Origin: Gammaproteobacteria bacterium
GTDB lineage: Bacteria > Pseudomonadota > Gammaproteobacteria > Pseudomonadales > Pseudohongiellaceae
Length of the DNA stretch: 64,000 nt
Direction: 5' to 3'
NCBI GenBank assembly: GCA_002711845.1
Contig: PASF01000008.1
Coordinates: 124,001 to 188,000 of the forward strand
The translations under genes were made by a program, and so were the position numbers. Below are positions 7,499-15,828 of the stretch, in pieces. The notes under the pieces were generated by a model, which saw only the letters and a list, made by a program, of their open reading frames with translations, searched no databases and was not told where the DNA came from. Position 1 is the stretch's first letter. Every line of letters starts with the position of its first letter.

Positions 7499-10400
7499 AT
7501 GGATTTTGCCCGCTATGCCATCGACCGCCCGGTCAACACCTGGCTGTTCATACTGATTCTAGTGCTGGGCGGCATCTGGGGCACTCTGACCCTGGGCCGC
7601 CTGGAAGACCCGGCTTTTACCCTGAAACAGGCGGTCGTGGTGACGCCGTACCCCGGCGCTACCGCGCAGGAGGTCGAGCTGGAAGTCACTGAACACCTGG
7701 AATCGGCCATCCAGCAGTTACCCCAGCTCAAGCGCATTACGTCTAAATCGGTCCCCGGACGGTCGGAAATTACCGTCGAGATTCAGGATACCTACGACGG
7801 CAGCGAAATCCCCCAGGTCTGGGACGAATTGCGGCGCAAGGTGGGTGATTTCCAGCGCAATCTGCCCGAGGGCGCCGGTCCATCCAGTGTCAATGATGAT
7901 TTTGCCGACGTTTTTGGCATTTTCTATGCGGTCACGGCACCGGCCTTTGATGACAGCGAAATACGGGATATTGCCTCTTTTCTGCGCCGCGAACTGCTGA
8001 CCGTCGACGGCGTCGCCAAGGTTGAAACCCGCGGTTTGCCGGAAGAGGCGATCTATGTCGAACTGCCCAATGATCGGCTGATTGCCACTGGCCTGCCGCT
8101 GGCGCAGATTATCAACAGCATCCAGGCGGAGAATACCGTGCAGAGCGCCGGTGCCGCGCGCGTTGACGACCTCAATGTGCGTATCAGCTCCCAGCCCGGC
8201 CTGGACAGCGTCGGCAACATTGAATCCCTGCGCATCGGCAGGCCCGGCAGCACCGACCAGATTGCCCTGATCGATGTCGCCACAGTGTCCCGGCAGAGCG
8301 AAGAGATTCCTGACCATCTGATTCGTCACAACGGCCAGGAGGCGTTTACACTGGCCATCGCCGGGGTGGCCACCGAAAACATTGTTGAGGTCGGCCAGGC
8401 CGTTGACGCCGCGCTCGACGCGCTGGCGCCGCGCATTCCGCTGGGGGTCGAGCTCGATCCGATCTACGCACAGCATGTGGTGGTCGACCAGGCCATCGGT
8501 GATTTCATCATCAATCTGGCGATGTCGGTCGCTATTGTGGTCGGTGTGCTGTGCATCTTCATGGGCTGGCGTGTTGGCCTGGTCGTCGGCCTGACGCTGT
8601 TGCTGACGGTGATGGGCACGGTGTTCATGATGCGTGTGTTCACCATCGAGATGGAACGCATCTCGCTGGGCGCGCTGATCATCGCCATGGGCATGCTGGT
8701 GGATAATGCCATTGTCATCGCCGAAGGCATGCTGATCAACATGCAGCGCGGCATGCCCGCGCATCGGGCTGCCAGCGATGCAGCGGCGCGCACACAGTGG
8801 CCCTTGCTCGGTGCCACACTGATCGGCATCATGGCGTTCTCCGGCATCGGCCTGTCGCCGGACACCTCGGGGGAGTTCCTGTTCTCGCTGTTCGCTGTGA
8901 TTGGCATATCGCTGCTGCTCAGCTGGATACTGGCCATCACGGTGACGCCGCTATTCGGTGAATACCTGCTCAAGGTCAAACAGGCCTCAGCCAGCGCCGA
9001 TCCGTATCGGGGCATGTTTTATGCGCTTTATCGCAGAGCCTTGCAGGCCAGCCTGGCCTGGCGGCGCCTGACCATCGGGCTGCTGATCCTGGTGACCGCG
9101 AGCAGTTTCTGGGCTTTCGGTTTCGTCAAGCAGGCATTTTTCCCTGATTCCAACACGCCCATCTTTTTTGTCGACTACCGGCTGCCGCAAGGCAGCGACA
9201 TCCGCGCCACCGCCCGTGATCTGGCCGAGATTGATGAACGGGTCATGGCGAAACCCGGCGTTGAAGCTGTCTCGACCTTTGTGGGGCAGGGCGCCAGCCG
9301 CTTCATGCTCACCTACGAACCGCAACAGCCGAATCCGGCCTTTGGTCAGCTGATCGTGCGCACCACCGATCGTTTCATGATTAATGCGCTGGCGCAGCAA
9401 TTACGTGAAGAACTGGGCGCGGCTTATCCGGCGGCAGAAATCCAGACCCGGCGCCTGGTGTTCGGCCCCGGCGCCGGCGCCAAGATTGAAGCCCGCTTCA
9501 GCGGCGCCGATCCGGATGTACTGCGAGCACTGGCCAGCGAGGCCATGGTCATCTTCAATGCCGAGTCGGGGCTGACCGATATCCGGCAAAACTGGCGTCA
9601 GCGCGAACTGGTGATCACCCCGCAGTTTAATGAGGAGCGGGCGCGTGTGGCCGGCATTGCGCGCTCGGATGTGGCGCAGACGCTGGAGTTTGCCACCACC
9701 GGGGTCCGCGCCGGCACCTATCGTGAAGCCGATGAACGTATCCCCATCATCATCCGCCCGCCGGCGGCAGAACGCCTGCGCGTGGAACGGCTGCAGGAAC
9801 GGCTGGTGTGGAGCTCGGGCGAACAGCGCTATGTGCCCATCACTCAGGTGCTTGATGGCTTCGATACGCGCGCCGAGGAAACCCTGATCCTGCGCCGTGA
9901 CCGCACCCGGACGTTATCGGTGCAGGCCGAACCGGCTGCCGGTCTCACCGCAGATGAAGCCTTGCGCCGAGTGCGCAATGACATCGAAGCCATGCGCCTG
10001 CCGCCCGGTTACCAGTTAAGCTGGGGAGGGGAGCTGGAGGCCTCCGGCGAAGCACAGGCGTCACTGGGCGCACAATTGCCGCTCAGCTTTCTGGTCATGC
10101 TGGTGATTTCCGTGCTGATTTTTGGCAAGGTCCGACAACCGCTGATTATCTGGCTGGTGGTACCGATGTCGCTGTGCGGCGTGGTGATCGGCCTGCTGGC
10201 CAGCGGCCTGCCATTCAGTTTCACCGCCTTGCTCGGTTTCCTGAGCCTGTCCGGCATGCTGATGAAAAATGCCATCGTGCTGGTGGATGAAATCGATCTG
10301 CAGATCGACGAAGGTAAAGTGGCGCATACAGCGATTCTGGATGCCAGCGTCAGTCGCCTGCGGCCGGTCTTCCTGGCCGCAGCCACCACCATACTGGGCA

Positions 10401-10579
10401 TGATTCCGCTGCTGGCCGATGCCTTTTTTGCCAGCATGTCAGTCACCATCATGGCCGGTCTGGCATTCGCGTCAGTGTTGACGCTGATTGCAGTGCCGGT
10501 GTTTTATGCGGTATTTTTCCGCATCCGGTCGGATGATTCAGGCGTACCAACACCTGACACACGCCCTGCAAGTGCCTGA
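7499..10579 (+). CDS. RND efflux permease (HAE-type)
   Basis: 1026-residue inner-membrane proton/substrate antiporter of the AcrB superfamily. It has one N-terminal helix, a large periplasmic loop (about 35-330), a six-helix bundle, a second periplasmic loop, and a final bundle ending near residue 1010. Family motifs seen include GRLEDPAF, TPYPGATAQEVE, PGRSEITVEI and the TM4 stretch GALIIAMGMLVDNAIVIAEG. In TM4 the proton-relay pair is D402-N403, where AcrB has two aspartates (D407-D408). This D-N form is familiar from a subgroup that I recall as including TriC-like pumps. Together with the preceding adaptor it should form a multidrug-type pump that borrows an outer-membrane channel from elsewhere. 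The substrate cannot be read from sequence. Confidence 0.95.
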   Translation: MDFARYAIDRPVNTWLFILILVLGGIWGTLTLGRLEDPAFTLKQAVVVTPYPGATAQEVELEVTEHLESAIQQLPQLKRITSKSVPGRSEITVEIQDTYDGSEIPQVWDELRRKVGDFQRNLPEGAGPSSVNDDFADVFGIFYAVTAPAFDDSEIRDIASFLRRELLTVDGVAKVETRGLPEEAIYVELPNDRLIATGLPLAQIINSIQAENTVQSAGAARVDDLNVRISSQPGLDSVGNIESLRIGRPGSTDQIALIDVATVSRQSEEIPDHLIRHNGQEAFTLAIAGVATENIVEVGQAVDAALDALAPRIPLGVELDPIYAQHVVVDQAIGDFIINLAMSVAIVVGVLCIFMGWRVGLVVGLTLLLTVMGTVFMMRVFTIEMERISLGALIIAMGMLVDNAIVIAEGMLINMQRGMPAHRAASDAAARTQWPLLGATLIGIMAFSGIGLSPDTSGEFLFSLFAVIGISLLLSWILAITVTPLFGEYLLKVKQASASADPYRGMFYALYRRALQASLAWRRLTIGLLILVTASSFWAFGFVKQAFFPDSNTPIFFVDYRLPQGSDIRATARDLAEIDERVMAKPGVEAVSTFVGQGASRFMLTYEPQQPNPAFGQLIVRTTDRFMINALAQQLREELGAAYPAAEIQTRRLVFGPGAGAKIEARFSGADPDVLRALASEAMVIFNAESGLTDIRQNWRQRELVITPQFNEERARVAGIARSDVAQTLEFATTGVRAGTYREADERIPIIIRPPAAERLRVERLQERLVWSSGEQRYVPITQVLDGFDTRAEETLILRRDRTRTLSVQAEPAAGLTADEALRRVRNDIEAMRLPPGYQLSWGGELEASGEAQASLGAQLPLSFLVMLVISVLIFGKVRQPLIIWLVVPMSLCGVVIGLLASGLPFSFTALLGFLSLSGMLMKNAIVLVDEIDLQIDEGKVAHTAILDASVSRLRPVFLAAATTILGMIPLLADAFFASMSVTIMAGLAFASVLTLIAVPVFYAVFFRIRSDDSGVPTPDTRPASA

Positions 10580-10618
10580 AAAAAACCTGAAAGAACATTA
10601 ACAAATGAGAGCAACAAA

Positions 10619-11200
10619 ATGATTAAAAAGAGTTTATTGCTTGCAGCCTCCATGTTAGTAAGCACTTCAGCAATGGCTGCTGACCTGACGCCAGCCAATG
10701 CCACATTGGCTGAAATAACCAATTTCCGCGAATACAGCGATACCTTTGCCAGCGCGGGTCAACCCACCGCAGAACAGTTTTCGGCGGTCAGGGATGCTGG
10801 CTTTGAGCGTGTCGTCTACATCGCGTTTACCAACAACCAGAATGCCATCGCCAATGCGGATCAGCTGGTCAAGGGCCTGGGCATGGACTATATCCATATC
10901 CCGGTAGACTGGAACAATCCCACCAAACGCGATTTTTACGCGTTTGCCGACGCCATGCAGCGCGCACCCGACATGAAAACGCTGTTGCATTGCCAGGTCA
11001 ACGCGCGTGCCACGGCCTTCAGTTTTCTTTATCGGGTCATTTACCAGGACGTGCCGGTCGCTGACGCCAAGGCTGACATGAATACGGTCTGGCAGCCGAA
11101 TGAAACATGGCGTGATCTGATTTTTGCGTTGCTGGAAGAAAACGGCAAATCGGCCGAATGTGAAGGCTGCGACTGGACGCCGTCAACGGCCGGGAGCTGA
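10619..11200 (+). CDS. Exported protein-tyrosine-phosphatase-like protein with atypical P-loop
   Basis: 193-residue protein with a classical signal peptide (cleavage after AMA, about residue 21), hence probably periplasmic. The fold pattern (SAGQPTAEQF, FERVVYIAF, YIHIPVDW, LLHCQVNARATAF) matches dual-specificity phosphatase-like or DUF442-type proteins. The P-loop is H124-C125-QVNA-R130, that is C-X4-R with Asn where the usual HCX2GX2R loop has Gly. The arginine is one place early. I recall a group of proteobacterial relatives with an HCxxNxR loop, so this may be a subfamily feature and not a loss. It begins 39 bases after the permease gene and may be the last gene of that operon. Catalytic activity is uncertain. 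Confidence 0.75.
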   Translation: MIKKSLLLAASMLVSTSAMAADLTPANATLAEITNFREYSDTFASAGQPTAEQFSAVRDAGFERVVYIAFTNNQNAIANADQLVKGLGMDYIHIPVDWNNPTKRDFYAFADAMQRAPDMKTLLHCQVNARATAFSFLYRVIYQDVPVADAKADMNTVWQPNETWRDLIFALLEENGKSAECEGCDWTPSTAGS

Positions 11201-11274
11201 AGCGCCACAGCAACAACGGCTGCAGAAGGAGATATCCTGATAGAGACAGCTTCATACTCATCCACCCACACTAA

Positions 11275-11298
11275 TTCCGGTAATCTTTATTACCGGAA
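11275..11298. terminator. Perfect 10-bp hairpin with tetraloop, possible terminator or operator
   Basis: TTCCGGTAAT-CTTT-ATTACCGGAA is a perfect inverted repeat, 74 bases after the phosphatase-like gene and 97 bases before the CopL-like gene. There is no following T-run, so it may act in rho-dependent termination, in RNA stability or as a protein-binding site. The rest of the spacer 11201-11395 shows nothing else I can name. Confidence 0.45.
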
Positions 11299-11395
11299 AT
11301 AGCATAATAGCCGATATCCTCAGCTATACAGGCCTGTCATCGTGTTGTTTGCCACGTTTACTGCAAGGCCGCTTTAATGCGACACTACGGACATC

Positions 11396-11818
11396 ATGAC
11401 GAGACGCTCAACATTTCTGACCGCTGCTTTTCTGGCACTCTGGCTTCCTGCACAGGCACTGGCGACAGTGCTCGCGCATTGTGTATCGCTGGATGCGCAG
11501 CCGGTGCAGGCAATGTCTGAGCTGGCATCCAACCATGCGCTACACATGTCAGCGCCCAGCGTTACCGGTGAAGATTGCCACGGTCAGACAATGGCTGTGT
11601 CCGGTTCCACGCACCACCCATCAGACCCCCACAGTGACAGCGCTGAGTGTGTTCATTGCACCGGCGGCTGCCACAAACTCCAGTCCATGCTGGTGTTTGA
11701 GCGTGACTGTCAGCGCTTCCCACCAGACACCGGTGATCAGGCGACCAGTGCTACAGAACTGGCGACGGGTTATCCGGACATGCTCATACGCCCGCCAATA
11801 GACATCCTTTCCACTTGA
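11396..11818 (+). CDS. Small exported Cys/His-rich protein, CopL-like
   Basis: 140-residue protein with a signal peptide (MTRRSTFLTAAFLALWLPAQ to ALA). The mature part carries clustered metal-ligand residues: C61-H62, H73-H74, H79, C85, C88, C92-H93, with Met between. The layout (CHG, HH, SAECVHCTGGCH) resembles small CopL or DUF2946-type proteins found beside copper-resistance genes. It immediately precedes the TolC-family and multicopper oxidase genes, which supports a role in periplasmic copper handling or regulation. The family assignment is tentative; the metal-binding potential is directly visible. Confidence 0.6.
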   Translation: MTRRSTFLTAAFLALWLPAQALATVLAHCVSLDAQPVQAMSELASNHALHMSAPSVTGEDCHGQTMAVSGSTHHPSDPHSDSAECVHCTGGCHKLQSMLVFERDCQRFPPDTGDQATSATELATGYPDMLIRPPIDILST

Positions 11819-11882
11819 ATTGACACATCAAACAGTCCCGGCCACGGGGCTGTCGAGTTCATCAGTGAAAGGATATATTACT

Positions 11883-13367
11883 ATGCCATTCAAGGCGTTA
11901 GCCCTGTTTTTGGTGCTGCCCGCGTTAGTCTCCTGCGGCACCACAGGTACGAATTTACTCAGCCAGGACAGTCAGTTTGACGACATGCGGCAGACACTGC
12001 AGCAATGGTCCCCGGCATTGAATAGCAACAACCTGGAACCCGCCGCTCAACCGCCGGACGACGCTTCGTTGAGGCTGCACAATCCGGCGCAGGCGCAGGC
12101 ACTGGCCCTGCGTCAGAGTCCCGCGATACGCTCAATACTGGCATCGCAGGGTATTGCCGATGCCGATTATCGCCAGGCGACACTCATCCAGAATCCCGGC
12201 TTCAGTGCCTCGGCACTGCGCGCCGAGGGCAGTGACAGCTGGAAAACCGAGTTCAGTCTCACGCTGGGTATCCTGGACTGGCTTACGCTGCCCATGCGCC
12301 GGCAGCTGGCCGGCGCCGAGCATGCGCAGGCGCGCAGCCGGGCTTTCCAGCTGCTGACTGACGAACTGGGTGAGGTCAGAAGCGTCTACTTTGCGGCTGT
12401 GGCCGCCCGCCATATCAGTCAACAGCATCAGCAAACCGCCGAGGCGGCACGCCTCAATGCCGAACTGGCGGCGCGCTTGAGCGAGGCTGGCAATCTCAGT
12501 GAACTTGAGCGTCTGCACTATGAAGATGTCAGCGCCAGACAACGGCAGGCATGGCAGCAGGCGCAGGCTGAAGCCGATGCCAGTATGGCTGCGCTCAAGC
12601 GAGGCCTGGGCCTGGATATTGCCGCGCCACTGGAGATACCGGATCAACTGCCTGATATCGCAGACAGCGCCTTGTCAGCAGGCGCGCTGCGAACCTTGCT
12701 GCAGGACAGTGAACAGTTCGCAATGTTGTTAACACGGACGACGTCGCAACGACCGGATGTCCGGTTTCTACGCGATAACCGAAGCGCACTTGAACGACAA
12801 CTGCAGCTGCAGCGTAAACAGCTGGGCATGTCAGACATTGGCGTCGGTCTGATTACCGAACGCGAGCCCGATGGCAGTCGGGCGTCGGGGTTTGAACTGG
12901 ATCTGAGCCTGCTGGTGTTTGATCGCGGTCAGCATCAACGCGCATCGACGCGGGCTCACCAGGCGCAATTGTCAGCCGATGAAGCGGCGCTCGAGCTTGC
13001 CATCACCTATCAGCTGCAAACCAGCCTGAACAACCTGCTCAGCCTCACCGAACAGGCGACGCAGTTACGCGATGAGGACATACCGCGACAACAACGTATG
13101 CTGGCACTGACCCTGCAGGAATACAACTTCATGCTGACCGGTCCATTCGAGCTGATTGAGGCCAAGCAACAAGAGCTGGACACTGTGCTCCGCTATATCA
13201 ATACCCTGGAAAGCTACTGGCTGGAACACGCCTGGTTGATGCAGTACACCGCCAACACCGCAGACATTTTTATTGCCAGCCTGGATTCATCTGCGCCGCC
13301 ACCCGGCCCTGCGATGAACCCGACACCTCGAGCCGCCGACACTCATCAGGAGCATCATCATGATTAA
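11883..13367 (+). CDS. TolC-family outer-membrane factor lipoprotein of copper unit
   Basis: 494-residue protein with a lipoprotein signal (MPFKALALFLVLPALVSC), so the start is ATG 11883, preceded by GAAAGGATAT; the frame is open further upstream to 11820 but that part does not make sense as a signal. Two long alpha-helical repeats rich in Ala, Gln, Leu and Glu (about 70-260 and 290-470) are the coiled-coil barrel of outer-membrane efflux proteins; LIQNPGFSASAL and LNNLLSLTEQATQLRDEDIP are typical. It forms a trimeric outer-membrane channel in relatives such as CusC. No RND or adaptor gene is attached. It overlaps the multicopper oxidase gene by 8 bases. Confidence 0.88.
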   Translation: MPFKALALFLVLPALVSCGTTGTNLLSQDSQFDDMRQTLQQWSPALNSNNLEPAAQPPDDASLRLHNPAQAQALALRQSPAIRSILASQGIADADYRQATLIQNPGFSASALRAEGSDSWKTEFSLTLGILDWLTLPMRRQLAGAEHAQARSRAFQLLTDELGEVRSVYFAAVAARHISQQHQQTAEAARLNAELAARLSEAGNLSELERLHYEDVSARQRQAWQQAQAEADASMAALKRGLGLDIAAPLEIPDQLPDIADSALSAGALRTLLQDSEQFAMLLTRTTSQRPDVRFLRDNRSALERQLQLQRKQLGMSDIGVGLITEREPDGSRASGFELDLSLLVFDRGQHQRASTRAHQAQLSADEAALELAITYQLQTSLNNLLSLTEQATQLRDEDIPRQQRMLALTLQEYNFMLTGPFELIEAKQQELDTVLRYINTLESYWLEHAWLMQYTANTADIFIASLDSSAPPPGPAMNPTPRAADTHQEHHHD

Positions 13368-14658
13368 TCGACGTCAATTACTGTTGGGCAGCGCTGCCGG
13401 TCTGGTCAGCGCTCGCCTGGGCAGCCAGTCCGCATCCGCGCAGGCCTCAACATCGCAGGCCACACAAGCGCCCGCCGCTGCTGCCACAAACGATCTGCCG
13501 TACACACCGGTTGTCACACCAAACGGCCGCACCCTGCCCTACAGGATGCGCGACGGCGTCAAGGAGTTTCACCTGATCGCCGAGGAAGTTGACCACGAAT
13601 TCGCCGAAGGCACACGCATCAAAGCCTGGGGCTATAACGGCACGACGCCTGGACCCACCCTTGAAGCCGTCGAGGGAGACCGGGTCAGAATATATGTGAC
13701 CAACCGCCTGCAAGAACCCACCACCGTGCACTGGCACGGCCTGATACTGCCCTTTGGCATGGACGGTGTCGCTGGACTGACGCAGCGGGCGATTCCGCCC
13801 GGGGAGTCGTGGGTTTACGAGTTCACACTGAATCAGCATGGCACGCATATGTACCATCCCCACTCGGACGAGATGTTGCAAATGGCAATGGGCATGATGG
13901 GCATGTTTATCATTCATCCGCGGCAGCAGGACAGCAGCCATCGCATCGACCGGGACTTTGCACTGCTGCTGCACAACTGGGCAATTCACCCTGGCACCTA
14001 CCGGCCCGACCCCAGTGTCATGACTGATTTCGATCTGTGGACCATCAACAGCAAGGTGTTCCCGGCTATCGCGCCACTGCTGGCACAAACAGGCGAACGG
14101 GTGCGGGTCAGAATCGGCAATCTGTCGATGATGAACCACCCCATGCATATGCATGGGGTGCAGTTTGATGTCACCGGCTCGGATGGTGGCCGCTGGCCGC
14201 AAGCACAGTGGCGCAAGGAGGTCACCGAGATCATTGGCGTCGGCCAGACCCGGGACCTGGAATTCACCGCCATTGCCGGCGACTGGCCGTTGCACTGCCA
14301 CATGTCTCATCACACCATGAATGCCATGGGGCACGAATTACCCGTCACCACCGGTGTCAACCAGGGCGAGCTGGAACGCCAGATAAGGCAAATGATACCC
14401 GGCTACATGGCCATGGGTGAGCACGGCATGTCCGAGCATCAGGCGCATATCGATGCCGGACACATGCGTGGGCCTGAAAACACCCTGCCGATGATGGGGG
14501 GTCAGGGCGCATTCGGCCCCATGGAAATGGGTGGTATGTTCACCCTGATCAAAGTGCGCGACCAGCTCGATGGCAACAATGACCCTGGCTGGTTTGAGCC
14601 ACCTCAGGGCACCCAGGCCTACCGGGTGAATTCAGTGCCCGAGGATGTTCCGGTCTGA
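13360..14658 (+). CDS. Tat-exported multicopper oxidase (copper resistance)
   Basis: 432-residue oxidase likely to turn Cu(I) into less toxic Cu(II) in the periplasm with oxygen as acceptor. The N-terminus has a twin-arginine signal (NRRQLLLG). All copper-ligand blocks are present: VHWHG (H124, H126), GTHMYHPHS (H166, H168), HPMHMHG (H260, H263, H265) and HCHMSHHTMNAM (H312, C313, H314, H318, axial M323), giving the T1 site and trinuclear cluster. A Met/His-rich tail follows (about 345-415: MAMGEHGM, AHIDAGHM, MEMGGMF), as in CopA or CueO-like enzymes, where such stretches bind Cu(I). It is coupled to the TolC-family gene by an 8-base overlap, arguing for a joint role. Confidence 0.93.
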   Translation: MINRRQLLLGSAAGLVSARLGSQSASAQASTSQATQAPAAAATNDLPYTPVVTPNGRTLPYRMRDGVKEFHLIAEEVDHEFAEGTRIKAWGYNGTTPGPTLEAVEGDRVRIYVTNRLQEPTTVHWHGLILPFGMDGVAGLTQRAIPPGESWVYEFTLNQHGTHMYHPHSDEMLQMAMGMMGMFIIHPRQQDSSHRIDRDFALLLHNWAIHPGTYRPDPSVMTDFDLWTINSKVFPAIAPLLAQTGERVRVRIGNLSMMNHPMHMHGVQFDVTGSDGGRWPQAQWRKEVTEIIGVGQTRDLEFTAIAGDWPLHCHMSHHTMNAMGHELPVTTGVNQGELERQIRQMIPGYMAMGEHGMSEHQAHIDAGHMRGPENTLPMMGGQGAFGPMEMGGMFTLIKVRDQLDGNNDPGWFEPPQGTQAYRVNSVPEDVPV

Positions 14659-14664
14659 CTGGCG

Positions 14665-15771
14665 TCAGCCAGCAGCCTGCCGGCTCGAAAGGCCAGCAGG
14701 CTGCTCAGCACTGTCGCGTTCAAGCTCGCCGTCAAAACACACCCAGTTGCGCCCCATGGACTTGGCTTTGTAAAGCGCCTTGTCAGCCCGGTCGACCATG
14801 CTGTTGGTACTTTCATCGTCGCGCAATTGCGCGACGCCGATAGACACCGTCAGGTCGGCTTCAGCCTGCTGCTGATCGCCTTTGTGGTTGGCAATCAGCT
14901 GGCGAATGCCTTCTGCGAGAAAAGACGCCTGGCTCAGTGAGGTGTTCTCAGCCACCACGATGAATTCCTCACCGCCATACCGAAACAGTGTGTCTGTCGG
15001 CCGCAGTCGGGCCTGCACCTGATCCGCTACCCGGCACAAAACCTTGTCACCTTCAGAGTGACCCAGCGTGTCATTGATGGCCTTGAAGTGGTCAAGGTCG
15101 ATCATGATAACCGTGGCCGGCGTGCCATAGCGGTCAAACAGGTTTCTGACCCGTGTCAGGGCCTCATCCATGGCGGTGCGGTTACCGACCCGGGTTAACG
15201 GATCAATCGTCAGCATTCTGTCCAGTTCGTCATTTTTCTTTTCCAGTTGCACGGCAAAGGTATACAGAAAAATATTGATCATCGCGAATGCCGCGCAGTA
15301 GCGCACCACATAGGTCGGATCGTCAAAGGCAAAAACAACGGCCATCAGGCATGCCAGCACGTTGACCAGCAAGGCAGGACGCCGGTCGAGAATGTAATAG
15401 TTGGCCACCCCGCTGGCGTACAGCCAGTAGCTGGCCATCATGCCAACTTCCATGATGAAGAATATATTCGCACCGGTCTGAATAATGGCGATTGACCAGG
15501 CGGCAAATCCGTTAAAACCGCGCCGGAACAATGAGATAAGGGCCGCCAACTGCAGCGCCACAACGGGTATCAGAATCGCCGATATCACCAGACTGCCCCA
15601 GAACAGATGATACAGGGCAAACGGCAGGCCAAAGCTGATACCGCAGGCTGACACTGCAATCATGACCCGGGTATAGAATTCCAGATCCCGGGCCTGCGCG
15701 TTGAACAAGGAGGTTTTCCTGACAGTCGCTGACGATTTTGCTGACGGTTCTGCTGACGGTTCTGCTGACAT
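14665..15771 (-). CDS. Membrane diguanylate cyclase (GGDEF)
   Basis: 368-residue inner-membrane enzyme that makes cyclic di-GMP from two GTP. About five or six hydrophobic segments occupy residues 34-175, followed by a GGDEF domain (about 186-345) with LTRVGNRTAMDEAL, DLDHFKAINDTLGH and active site GGEEF at 266-270. An I-site RPTD lies five residues before it, so product inhibition is expected. The membrane part carries no sensor motif that I recognise. The first 14 residues (SAEPSAEPSAKSSA) are encoded by a 12-base tandem repeat. It converges with the multicopper oxidase gene at a gap of 6 bases. Confidence 0.93.
   Translation of the reverse strand: MSAEPSAEPSAKSSATVRKTSLFNAQARDLEFYTRVMIAVSACGISFGLPFALYHLFWGSLVISAILIPVVALQLAALISLFRRGFNGFAAWSIAIIQTGANIFFIMEVGMMASYWLYASGVANYYILDRRPALLVNVLACLMAVVFAFDDPTYVVRYCAAFAMINIFLYTFAVQLEKKNDELDRMLTIDPLTRVGNRTAMDEALTRVRNLFDRYGTPATVIMIDLDHFKAINDTLGHSEGDKVLCRVADQVQARLRPTDTLFRYGGEEFIVVAENTSLSQASFLAEGIRQLIANHKGDQQQAEADLTVSIGVAQLRDDESTNSMVDRADKALYKAKSMGRNWVCFDGELERDSAEQPAGLSSRQAAG
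14671..14705. terminator. Hairpin between converging multicopper oxidase and diguanylate cyclase genes
   Basis: AGCAGCCTGC and GCAGGCTGCT form a perfect 10-bp stem around a 15-base loop. It lies inside the last codons of the diguanylate cyclase gene and just after the oxidase stop. No T-run follows, so it is a possible rho-assisted end or mRNA-stabilising structure. Confidence 0.35.
15736..15768 (-). repeat. 12-bp tandem repeat in the 5' end of the diguanylate cyclase gene
   Basis: The unit GCTGACGGTTCT occurs twice in full, followed by a third GCTGAC, with a degenerate copy (GCTGACGATTTT) before it. It encodes repeated Ser-Ala-Glu-Pro. Because the unit is a multiple of three, changes in copy number would only lengthen or shorten the cytoplasmic tail. 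Confidence 0.7.
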
Positions 15772-15828
15772 AGATGCGAGTCTTTTCTAATTATAGGTCT
15801 GGATTTCAAGCAGTACGAACGTATTCCT

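Noticed and set aside
7718-8764. Long minus-strand open frame (348 codons) antisense to the RND permease
   Set aside because: Its product is an improbable His/Asp/Gln-rich mix with no domain, and the sense frame is a clear permease; it is a codon-bias shadow.
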